The notes under the pieces were generated by a model. It made no database searches, had not been told where the DNA came from, and saw only the letters and a program-made list of their open reading frames with translations. A stretch of DNA of 11,973 nt from an uncultured bacterium (GTDB lineage: Bacteria > Verrucomicrobiota > Kiritimatiellia > RFP12 > UBA1067): contig CACZAK010000258.1 in NCBI GenBank assembly GCA_902779075.1, positions 1 through 11,973 on the forward strand. Direction: 5' to 3'. Positions 1 through 6,712 of this stretch are shown piece by piece (positions within the stretch are counted from its first letter, which is position 1; each line of letters begins with the position of its first letter). The translations under genes were made by a program, and so were the position numbers.

Positions 1-105
1 GCCATGGCCGTTCAAGGCACGTCCGAAGGACTAAGTTGTTTTTGAGAGTTGTTCTGGTTGTCTCCCTAAACCGGCCACCGGCAAACGCAAACGAAAAAGC
101 AAATG

Positions 106-111
106 AAAGGA
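106..111 (+). promoter_or_regulatory. Shine-Dalgarno of the truncated HU-like ORF
   Basis: AAAGGA lies 8 nt upstream of the ATG at 120. It favours this start over the longer in-frame TTG start at 36, whose extra 28 residues look like non-coding translation. Confidence 0.5.
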
Positions 112-119
112 AAAAGACA

Positions 120-311
120 ATGGCAAGACATGAAGTGATCATTCACGAGAATCCGGGTCTGGGCGAGCTCGCCCCGTACACCGGCAACTGCATCTCCAAG
201 GAGACGCTCAACGTGAAGGCGTTCGCCGAAGCGGTGGGCGCGAAGTGCGGCCTGCACGCGATCCAGGTTCGCCCCACCCTTACAAAAGACGGCTTCCCCA
301 GTCAACATTGA
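120..311 (+). pseudogene. Truncated HU-like DNA-binding protein, N-terminal part only
   Basis: A 63-codon plus-strand ORF begins at an ATG preceded by AAAGGA (106-111) at 8 nt spacing, in a purine-rich leader. The first 50 or so residues look like a real conserved N-terminus: an NPG turn, then YTGNCISKETLNVKAFAEAV, which resembles the start of the bacteroidete-type HU/IHF-like fold (a strand with a T-G-x-x-S/T motif, then a helix of the kind xxIAxxI). After IQV the sequence turns into low-complexity residues and stops inside a terminator stem-loop. HU-like proteins are normally 90 to 150 residues or more, so the body of the fold is missing. I infer an internal or 3' deletion, or an assembly join. 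The family assignment rests on pattern resemblance only and is uncertain. It could also be a genuine small protein. It is the only plausible plus-strand gene in the window. Confidence 0.4.
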
Positions 312-324
312 TTGAGGAAGCCGT
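289..324. terminator. Bidirectional intrinsic terminator
   Basis: The arms ACGGCTTCC (289-297) and GGAAGCCGT (316-324) form a perfect 9-bp stem around an 18-nt loop, which itself holds a small TCAA/TTGA inverted repeat. On the plus strand the stem is followed by a T-rich tail (CACTTTTCTTTC). On the minus strand it is followed by CTTTTG. It closes the truncated plus-strand ORF, whose stop codon lies in the loop, and could also end any minus-strand transcript from the 330-440 region. Confidence 0.7.
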
Positions 325-335
325 TCACTTTTCTT

Positions 336-437
336 TCAAGCCCAGTCTTTTTCAGTGTATATCTTTCCTGGAACAAGGTCATAAAGTTTTTTCAGCGATT
401 GGGGTCTCGCCCTTTTTCGTGTTGGAGGAAATAGCAT
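336..437 (-). other. Candidate 33-residue minus-strand ORF (weak)
   Basis: An ATG at 437-435 opens 33 codons ending in TGA. The second half, QSLKKLYDLVPGKIYTEKDW, reads like a protein sequence: an amphipathic lysine-rich start, then a VPGK turn. The codons are AT-rich (AAA, CTT, GTT, ATA), unlike the flanking genes. No Shine-Dalgarno is visible, and the ATG overlaps a -10-like TATGCT element (438-433), so a transcript from that element could not include the ATG. The ORF could be a small peptide read through from upstream, a gene remnant, or chance within a non-coding RNA. I do not recognise a family. Confidence 0.15.
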
Positions 438-440
438 ACC
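433..440 (-). promoter_or_regulatory. -10-like element GGTATGCT in the 312-486 gap
   Basis: Reading on the minus strand, a T-run is followed by GG and TATGCT, the same layout as the elements in front of the serine acetyltransferase gene and the VIT-domain gene. No -35 match is visible at 16-18 nt upstream. A transcript from here would begin near 426 and run about 140 nt to the terminator at 324-289. Confidence 0.3.
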
Positions 441-462
441 AAAAATCTGACCCGCGAGCGGG
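441..462 (-). terminator. Weak terminator-like hairpin after the exosortase gene
   Basis: On the minus strand CCCG-CTCG-CGGG (462-451) forms a short 4-bp stem with a tetraloop. It is followed by TCAGA and a run of five T (445-441), 25 nt after the exosortase stop codon. The stem is short for an efficient terminator. Its place and T-run suggest it ends the VIT/exosortase unit. Confidence 0.35.
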
Positions 463-486
463 ATGACTTTCAAAAAGTAGAGAGCG

Positions 487-1851
487 CTATTCTGCGACGG
501 TGACGATCCACCACGGACCGGCGGTGCGGCCAAGGAGGGCGTTGAAGAACCAGTCCGGCACGTCGGCGAACGTGGTACCGTCCGCATCGCGCACCTGCTC
601 GCATACTTTTAGCGCTTCGGCCCCCCGCGTCGCACGAAACGCGGACCACGCGCCCGCGCCGTCGCTCTCGAGCGGCAGCGGCTCGATGTGCCAGCCCGTC
701 GCGCGCAGACAGTACGCCGCGCCGTGTACGCGGTGCGTCGGACGCGTCGTCCAGCGCAGGATCACCGTGCGACGCCCCGCCATGAAACGCCCGATCCGTC
801 CTGGAAAGTTCTGCGCGAACTTCTCTTCAAACTCGCTCTGCGGCTCTTCCACAAGCACGTCCCCGTCAAACGTTTCCGGCCACCCCGGGAACTGCGCCGT
901 TTCCGCGTCGTAAACAGTGGAACGAACAAAAGGTCGGCACACCATGCACAACGCGGCCACGGTGAAAAAGGCGGTCATCGCAAGAATGCGCCCCCATCCG
1001 CCCGTCTTCGGTGTCCGGTCATCACCGGCGCCCTTCTGCGCATTCCCTCCATGCGGCACGCACGCGACAAGCAGCAACGCCACCAGCAGGGCGATGCACC
1101 CCACGACCTCATGCGCCGCGCCGCCCAGCTTCAGACCCGTCGACGCAAACACTGTCAGCACCGCCACACGTGCGGCGTTGGCCAGACACACGGCCACGAC
1201 CGCAAGCGCACACACGCCAACCGTGCGTCCTGTCCGCAGACGCCACACCTGCGCGAGAACGAGAGCCAGCACGACGCCCGTTCCCAGCATCGCCACCCCC
1301 GCACACGGCGCATCGACCCAGACGGGAACGCCACCCACCGCGATTTCCATCCCGTTCCGGACCACCTCCAGCCCCGTGAGGCGCAGCAACGCCGTCGCCC
1401 CGAACGTGGACACCGCGCGAAGCGGCACGCCGAGGAACAAGTCCGCAATGAAAAGTGTCGGCAATCCCGCCACGGCCAGCCCCGCAAGCGGCGCCGGGAA
1501 CTCCCCTTGGTCGCGCGTAGCCGGCACGAGCAACGACACGCCCCCCAACACGCCAAACAGCCCGCACAGCGTGATTGGCAGAAAAGGCCTCGTTACCCAA
1601 TACGCCGCGAGACCGGACGCGGCCAGCGCGTATGCCCGCGTCGACGGACGCGCCGCCTTCCATCCGTTTCGCCGCCACGCATCCACGATGAACACCGCAA
1701 GCGCGGCCCACGCCGCCATCCCCGCGTCAAGCGGCTCGCCGATTCGCGCGAACCACCACGCCCAGAGCGAGAAGAGCGCACCTCCCCATGCGAACGCCGC
1801 CAGCGCCCTCTCCGCGACGTCCCTCACGTCAGGCGCGAACCTTCCTTGCAC
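487..1851 (-). CDS. Exosortase with C-terminal EpsI-like domain
   Basis: This is a 454-residue polytopic membrane protein. Residues 17-266 are mostly hydrophobic, with about eight helices. The exosortase/archaeosortase signature is complete: Cys183 in APCAGV, Arg228 in NAAR and His247 in AHEVVG, each at the edge of a membrane helix. Exosortases are believed to cut PEP-CTERM proteins at the membrane and pass them on for surface attachment. After another helix (288-306) comes a 150-residue soluble region with FPGWPETFDG, a Cys381 followed by RATGW, and a tryptophan-rich end, resembling the EpsI-like domain found beside or fused to exosortases. The start is GTG at 1851, overlapping the upstream VIT gene by 23 nt. 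A second GTG at 1827, four bases past the stop of the upstream gene, is equally possible. No clear ribosome site is seen, so translational coupling is likely. The exosortase family is sure; the subtype is not. Confidence 0.85.
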   Translation of the reverse strand: MQGRFAPDVRDVAERALAAFAWGGALFSLWAWWFARIGEPLDAGMAAWAALAVFIVDAWRRNGWKAARPSTRAYALAASGLAAYWVTRPFLPITLCGLFGVLGGVSLLVPATRDQGEFPAPLAGLAVAGLPTLFIADLFLGVPLRAVSTFGATALLRLTGLEVVRNGMEIAVGGVPVWVDAPCAGVAMLGTGVVLALVLAQVWRLRTGRTVGVCALAVVAVCLANAARVAVLTVFASTGLKLGGAAHEVVGCIALLVALLLVACVPHGGNAQKGAGDDRTPKTGGWGRILAMTAFFTVAALCMVCRPFVRSTVYDAETAQFPGWPETFDGDVLVEEPQSEFEEKFAQNFPGRIGRFMAGRRTVILRWTTRPTHRVHGAAYCLRATGWHIEPLPLESDGAGAWSAFRATRGAEALKVCEQVRDADGTTFADVPDWFFNALLGRTAGPWWIVTVAE

Positions 1852-4189
1852 GGAACATCCACGCGAAAAGGAGAACCAGCGCCGCCAAAATGAGACACAC
1901 GATCGATCCAGGCTCCGGGACGGTCGGCACGGAGGACGTCGTGGTCGGCACGGAATCCGCGTCCGCCGGCTTCAAGTTGTTCTGCTTGTACTGCTCCGCC
2001 GTCTCCAGCACCACCGCACCCGTGACGGGCGTGACGATCTGCCACGGCAGGGCAGTCTTCTGCGCCTTCTCGAGGCTGACGGGATCGCCTACGCGATATG
2101 TGCGCACCGCCTCTTCCGCCGCCCACAGCCGTCCGAGATGCCTTCCGGCCGGCACGGCATTGTCCGGCACGTCCGCGCGCGCCACGTTCGTGCGCGTCGC
2201 CTGCCACGTGGCAGCGCCCCATTTGGAGAAAACGCCCTCCAGAGCCGCGACGGCGTCGCCCTTGAGCGCAGCCGCAGTGCAGGAGATCACGGACGGACTG
2301 GATGCGAGCGAAGAGGAAATTTCGCACGTCCCCGGAGCAACCTGGCAGAGGACCATGCGGACATTCGCCGCGCCGGCGAGCTTCGCGGAGAGCACGTCCG
2401 CGGTTTGCGACACAACCGGCTGGACGGCGTGAATCCACACGAGCGCAGCGGGGTCGGGGCTCTTGGCAAGCGAGTCGAGAGCCCGCACGAGCGTCACGAG
2501 GTTGCAGCGTCCGCCCGCACAGGCGTGCGACTGGATTGCCTGTTCGAATGCGTGCGCGCGGCCCGTGTCGTTTGCTGGCGAAGAGACAGGAGTAATCGGG
2601 GCTTCGTCGTCCACGAGCCAGAGATCAACGGACACATCGGCGGGAATCGCGGCAAGTGCACGCACGGCATCCTTCGCGAAGAAAGGCTCCATCGCGACGG
2701 ACGAATCCAGCACCACGGCGACGCGCTTCGGCTTCCAGCCTGCCGCGCGGGACATGCGCTGCACGACGGCGCGGCCGATGATCGGGACGTACTTGTCCTC
2801 CACGTACACCGCCACGGGAACCGGAGGCTTTTCAAGCGCCTTCGTCTCGTCGGCTGGCAGACCAAGCAGATCGCCCGGAATGCTGAAATTCTGCGTCAGG
2901 ATTGCGGGGGCGGGAAGACGCGCCGTCTTACCGTCGTCCGAAAGTTCCAGCGGAACGGTCATGCCAATCCGCACCTTCATCTCCCCATTCGGCGGCACGG
3001 GGAAGCACTGCATCTGCACCTGGTCGGGTCCGCACACGTTCACCAGCACGGGATCGCGGCGGCGGCTCACGACGCTTTCGTACGCCCGGCGGACCTGTCC
3101 CTTCGTGCCGAACGCGGCCTCCCGCTCCTCGCCGTCGATCCAGAGCGTGAGGCGCGACACCACCCCGCCCGGCGGCAACGCGATGCGCGCGCGTGCCTCG
3201 CGCTGCTGGTAGCTGTCGTTGGCGAACACCAGCGTCCATTCGGCATAGCCGACGTTTCCGGGTGCGTCCACGGTCGTGGAATAGCTGGACCCCTTGAGCG
3301 AAAGACCGTCCACGACGCCTCCCATCTTCTCGCCGCCGATGAAACGGTCCCAGCTCAAACTCCGCCTCCCGCGACCGCCCCAGAAGTCAAACACAGTCTC
3401 AGGATCCTCGCCGGTCACGCGGTAGTAGATGAGCCGACGCTTCTCCATAGGGATGTCCGGCCTAAACGATGTCACCGCGGACCACAGCGCGAACCAATCG
3501 GCTCTTCCGCGATTACGCAGTTTCTTCCACAGCATCGCGTCGTCCGTCCAGACGCGCATCGTACGCAGCATGCGCACGCCCTTCGCCGACGACGCCGGAT
3601 CGTCCGAAGCCGCCAACCTCATGCCGTGTACCTCTATGCACATTTCCGCAAACACCGCGAGCCATGCAAGACCGGCCAATGCAAGTCCCCAGGCGAACCC
3701 CTTCACCTTCTGGCCTCCATCCAACCCGGCCTGCCTGTCGAGACTTCGCCTGAAGCCCATTGTCGCAAGCGTTGCAAACAGCGGCCCCGACGGCAGAAGC
3801 CCGATAAAACCCAAGCCAAAGTACCAGAACGCCAGGCAAAAGAAAATCGCGCCAATCGCTGAAAGCGGCAGAAACGCGAATGCATACACGACCGCGATGC
3901 CGAAGGAAAAACCGCACATCGCGCGCAGGAACTTGCTCCCGACTCCCCATCCCTTCAGGCAACACAGCCAGACAATGAAGTTCACCACCGGCACGGCACA
4001 CATCGCTGCGCACTGGAACACATTGCCGGTCAAGTCGCCGCCGAACGCCTCGGAGCAAATACCGGTGCTCATTTCCACGGCCACGGATGCCGCAGGCAGC
4101 ATCACGCCGAATATGAACGTCGTCACGGGATGCGACAGCCCCCTGAGCAGACGGGCGAAGAATCCTGGTCTTCTTTCTGAGTATTCCAT
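1829..4189 (-). CDS. VIT/vWA-domain membrane protein with PEP-CTERM sorting signal
   Basis: This is a 786-residue protein. The N-terminus (22-183) has about five membrane helices with CxxC-like cysteines at 76-77. Residues 300-415 match a VIT (vault/inter-alpha-trypsin) domain: a short beta strand run, LPPGGVVSRLTLWIDGEERE, an AY helix near 369-370, and a closing IPNGE/VRIGMTVPL-type strand. Residues 488-670 look like a vWA fold starting RVAVVLDSSVAM. Its metal site is degenerate: D495 and S497 are present but the last Ser of DxSxS is Ala499. After a Thr/Ser-rich linker the tail is VPEPGS (757-762), a hydrophobic helix (763-778) and RARKVRA, a classic exosortase recognition signal. Being next to and overlapping an exosortase gene, it is very likely that enzyme's own substrate. 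VIT/vWA proteins usually act in protein-protein contacts at membranes or surfaces; the job of this one is unknown. It starts 15 nt after the EF-G gene. Confidence 0.85.
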   Translation of the reverse strand: MEYSERRPGFFARLLRGLSHPVTTFIFGVMLPAASVAVEMSTGICSEAFGGDLTGNVFQCAAMCAVPVVNFIVWLCCLKGWGVGSKFLRAMCGFSFGIAVVYAFAFLPLSAIGAIFFCLAFWYFGLGFIGLLPSGPLFATLATMGFRRSLDRQAGLDGGQKVKGFAWGLALAGLAWLAVFAEMCIEVHGMRLAASDDPASSAKGVRMLRTMRVWTDDAMLWKKLRNRGRADWFALWSAVTSFRPDIPMEKRRLIYYRVTGEDPETVFDFWGGRGRRSLSWDRFIGGEKMGGVVDGLSLKGSSYSTTVDAPGNVGYAEWTLVFANDSYQQREARARIALPPGGVVSRLTLWIDGEEREAAFGTKGQVRRAYESVVSRRRDPVLVNVCGPDQVQMQCFPVPPNGEMKVRIGMTVPLELSDDGKTARLPAPAILTQNFSIPGDLLGLPADETKALEKPPVPVAVYVEDKYVPIIGRAVVQRMSRAAGWKPKRVAVVLDSSVAMEPFFAKDAVRALAAIPADVSVDLWLVDDEAPITPVSSPANDTGRAHAFEQAIQSHACAGGRCNLVTLVRALDSLAKSPDPAALVWIHAVQPVVSQTADVLSAKLAGAANVRMVLCQVAPGTCEISSSLASSPSVISCTAAALKGDAVAALEGVFSKWGAATWQATRTNVARADVPDNAVPAGRHLGRLWAAEEAVRTYRVGDPVSLEKAQKTALPWQIVTPVTGAVVLETAEQYKQNNLKPADADSVPTTTSSVPTVPEPGSIVCLILAALVLLFAWMFRARKVRA

Positions 4190-4203
4190 AAGCGTATTAT
4201 ACC
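4190..4203 (-). promoter_or_regulatory. -10 element TATAAT 6 nt before the VIT gene ATG
   Basis: The 15-nt gap between the EF-G stop and the VIT gene start contains GG-TATAAT (4203-4196), then ACGCTT and ATG. A consensus -10 box at this distance would place the transcription start on or next to the A of ATG, giving a leaderless mRNA. There is no Shine-Dalgarno and no convincing -35 sequence at 16-18 nt. It implies the VIT/exosortase pair can be expressed apart from the ATPase/EF-G genes. Confidence 0.5.
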
Positions 4204-4204
4204 A

Positions 4205-6230
4205 TTAGCGGGAGAGCAGCTCTTCGCGCACGGCACGGGGGGCGAGGTCAAAGGTGTCCGGTTCCATCGAGTAGGACGCTCGACCTTTCGTAAGCGAGCG
4301 AATGGCCGTGGCATAGCCAAACATCTGCGCCATCGGGACGCGGGCGTGCACGATCTGCATGTCGCCGCGCTGCTCCATGTCGAGCACCGTGCCGCGACGC
4401 GCGTTGAGGTCGCCCAGCACTTCGCCCACGCTCTCCGGCGGGGTCGTGATCTCAAGCTTCATGATCGGCTCGAGGAACTCCGGCGCGGCAGCCTCGGCCG
4501 CCTCGCGGAAGCCCATCATGGCCGCCCCGCGCAGGGCGATTTCATCAGAAACTTCGGGATCGACCAGCTCCATACCCGTGACGGCAGCGGAGAGGTCGGT
4601 CATCGGGTAGCGCGCGAGGACGCCCGTCATCACACCGTCCATGAGCGCCTGTTCGAGGCACGCGGAGAGCTTCGGGTCCGGGAGTTCGTTCAGCACGTCG
4701 CGTGCGACCTTCACCTCACGCCCCTTCCCGCGTTCAAGCGGCTTCACCTCAACGGTCAGCGTCACGGCATGGCGCTTGCCGCCGAGTTCGCGGTCAAACG
4801 TGAACGCCTTCGCGGCCGGCGCGGTCACGGTCTCCAAGTAGCTCACCATCGGCTTGCCGACGTTCGCCGCACACTTGAACTCGCGCTTGAGGCGGTCCAC
4901 GAGGATTTCAAGATGGAGTTCGCCCATGCCAGAGAGGATCGTCTGTCCAGTCTCTTCGTCCTGGCGTACCTGACACGTGGGGTCTTCGGCCGCGAGCTCG
5001 TTCATCGCGTCCACGAGTTTGTCCTTGTCCGCCCCGCTCTTCGGTTCGATCGCGAGGAACATGACGGGTTGGGGCGCGGTGATGCGTTCAAGGTAGCAGG
5101 GCTTCATCTCGGCGCAGAGCGTGTCGCCGGTCGTCGCGTCCTTGAGGCCCACGATCGCGCCGATGTCGCCGGCGCGCAGTTCGTCCACCTCCGTGCGGTC
5201 GTCGGCGAAGAGTCGCACGATCTTCATCACGCGCTCGCGCTTGCGCGTGCGCGGGTTGAACACGTTCGCGCCCTTCTTGAGGACGCCGCCGTAGACGCGC
5301 ACGAAGAAGAGGCGGCCGTAGGTGTCGGACGCGATCTTGAAGACGAGCGCGGTGAGAAGTTCCTGCGGGTCGTGCTTGCGCGTGACGGGGGCCTCGGACT
5401 TGAGGTCCGTCGCCGCGACGGGCGGACGGTCCGTCGGCGCGGGGAGGTAGTCGACCACCGCGTCGAGGAGCGGCTGGATGCCCTTGTCCTTGAACGCGGT
5501 GCCGCAGAGGACGGGCACGAACGCGCCCGCCACCACCTGGCGGCGAATCGCGCCGCGCAGTTCGTCCGCCGTGAGGTCGCCGTTCTCGAGGTACGCCTCC
5601 ATCACGCCTTCGTCGAGGTCGGCGATCTTCTCGCACAGTTCGGCGCGCGCGAGCTCCGCCTCGTCCTTCAGCTCGGCGGGCACGTCGCCAACCGTGAAGT
5701 TCTTGCCCTCGCTCGCCTCGTCGTAAATGATCCCCTTCATTTCAAGGAGGTCCACGACGCCCTTGAAGCCGTCTTCCTTGCCGATGGGCAGTTCCACGGG
5801 ACACGCATTCGCCTTCAGCTTCGTGCGCAGCTCGTCCACCACGCGCGTGAAGTCCGCGCCCATGCGGTCCATCTTGTTCACGAACGCGACGCGCGGCACG
5901 CGGTAGCGGTCCGCCTGACGCCACACCGTCTCGCTCTGCGGCTGCACGCCGCCGACTGCGCAGAACACGCACACCGCGCCATCGAGGACACGGAGCGAGC
6001 GCTCCACCTCCATCGTGAAGTCGACGTGTCCGGGCGTGTCGATGATGTTGACGGTGCGCCCCTTCCACTCGCAGGTGATGGCGGCGGACTGGATCGTGCT
6101 CGTGCACTTCGCCGGGCTTGTGGATCTTGCCCGTGTAGAAGAGGATGCGCTCGGTCGTCGTGGTTTTGCCCGCGTCTATGTGGGCCACGATGCCGATGTT
6201 GCGTACGTTGGAAAGTGGCTTGTCGTCCAT
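4205..6230 (-). pseudogene. fusA: Elongation factor G, frame broken by a 47-nt deletion in switch I
   Basis: EF-G is the GTPase that moves tRNA and mRNA through the ribosome. The N-terminus from 6230 has the P-loop AHIDAGKT (16-23) and continues to GEVHE (40-44). The frame then fails at 6098. In the +1 frame the protein resumes at once with [22 protein letters not shown] and all later domains to the stop at 4205, with no further lesion. In EF-G, 16 residues (GxATMDWMEQEQERGI type) separate these two parts; here one base remains, so 47 nt are missing. Restoring them gives 690 residues, the usual EF-G length. The lost segment is switch I, essential for GTP-dependent function. Starting at the internal Met (6013) would give a 602-residue protein lacking the P-loop, switch I and the DTPGH motif. 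The gene lies 6 nt after ntpK without a ribosome site, outside a str operon. It may be a second EF-G copy, or the gap may be an assembly error. Confidence 0.85.
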
Positions 6231-6236
6231 AGTAGG

Positions 6237-6683
6237 CTACTTAATCGCGCCGAGCGCGATGATCGTGAACACCATCGTGAAGATGGCCACGGTCTCGACG
6301 ATGCCGAGCGCGCCGAAATAGTTGGTGAGGCCCTGTCCCGTCTCTGCCTGCGCGTCGCACGCCGCAGCCGCCGCGCGGCCCTGGAAGAGCGCGGAGAGGC
6401 CGATGCCAAGGCCCGCGAAGATGCCGAGCAGCACGCAGGCGAGCCCCGCGCCGGCGACGGACGTCTTGCCGAGCATGATGAACATGAGGATCATCCCGTA
6501 CAGCGTCTGGGTGATCGGCGCGCCTACGAGGCCGAGGAGGATGAACGGCGCCGGCTTGTTCGCGGCGTAGCACTTCTTCCACGCGCCCACGGCCGCCGAG
6601 GCCGCGAAGCCAGTTCCGAACGCGGAACCCGCCGCGCTCAATCCCAAGCAGGCGATCGCGCCCGCGACAATCATCGGATCCAT
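6237..6683 (-). CDS. ntpK: V-type ATPase proteolipid subunit K
   Basis: This is a 148-residue protein with four hydrophobic helices forming two hairpins, the duplicated V-type form of the rotor ring subunit. The second hairpin carries VET with Glu130, the ion-carrying carboxylate. The first hairpin has TQ (Thr58, Gln59) in place of a carboxylate, and Gln101 sits in FQGR before the last helix. These match the sodium-binding residues known in the E. hirae K ring (Thr64, Gln65, Gln110, Glu139), so Na+ coupling is likely. The start is fixed by a strong AAGGAG 8 nt upstream. It lies 29 nt after ntpI and 6 nt before the EF-G gene, in the D-I-K order typical of bacterial V-ATPase clusters. The alignment is by eye from memory of the E. 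hirae sequence. Confidence 0.92.
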   Translation of the reverse strand: MDPMIVAGAIACLGLSAAGSAFGTGFAASAAVGAWKKCYAANKPAPFILLGLVGAPITQTLYGMILMFIMLGKTSVAGAGLACVLLGIFAGLGIGLSALFQGRAAAAACDAQAETGQGLTNYFGALGIVETVAIFTMVFTIIALGAIK

Positions 6684-6691
6684 TTTTTGTT

Positions 6692-6697
6692 CTCCTT
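6692..6697 (-). promoter_or_regulatory. Strong Shine-Dalgarno of ntpK
   Basis: AAGGAG with 8-nt spacing in an A-rich, unstructured leader. It is the strongest ribosome site in the window, fitting a ring subunit needed in many copies per complex. The neighbouring genes I and EF-G lack anything comparable. Confidence 0.7.
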
Positions 6698-6712
6698 TTT
6701 GATTCTTTTGTT

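Larger units (their letters stand above)
312..486. other. AT-richer intergenic region
   Basis: This stretch lies between two convergent units (the truncated ORF on plus, the exosortase gene on minus). Its base composition is clearly more AT-rich than the neighbouring genes. It holds the right arm of the 289-324 terminator, a weak hairpin at 451-462, a -10-like element at 433-440 and a 33-codon ORF on the minus strand. I see no tRNA or other recognised RNA fold. Confidence 0.5.

Noticed and set aside
21..42. GTCC-GAA-GGAC hairpin followed by T-rich sequence as a terminator of a gene beyond the left edge
   Set aside because: A 4-bp stem with a 3-nt loop is too weak, and no upstream gene can be seen.
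42..70. TTGAGA...CCTAAA as a promoter for the truncated HU-like ORF
   Set aside because: The -10 match is only three of six and the region is otherwise featureless. I do not list it.
917..3862. A 981-codon open frame on the plus strand
   Set aside because: It lies antisense to the exosortase and VIT genes. Its translation is Arg/His/Pro/Ala-rich with no domain, as expected opposite GC-rich coding sequence, while the minus-strand proteins show clear families.
4205..6013. A 602-residue N-terminally short GTPase starting at an internal Met
   Set aside because: The coding similarity to EF-G extends upstream of that Met in the same frame (to 6097) and then in the shifted frame to a proper P-loop start. 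This is a broken full-length gene, not a distinct short factor.
4346..6232. A 628-codon open frame on the plus strand opposite EF-G
   Set aside because: The translation is dominated by His, Arg, Ala and Val without motifs. The minus strand encodes recognisable EF-G over the same span.
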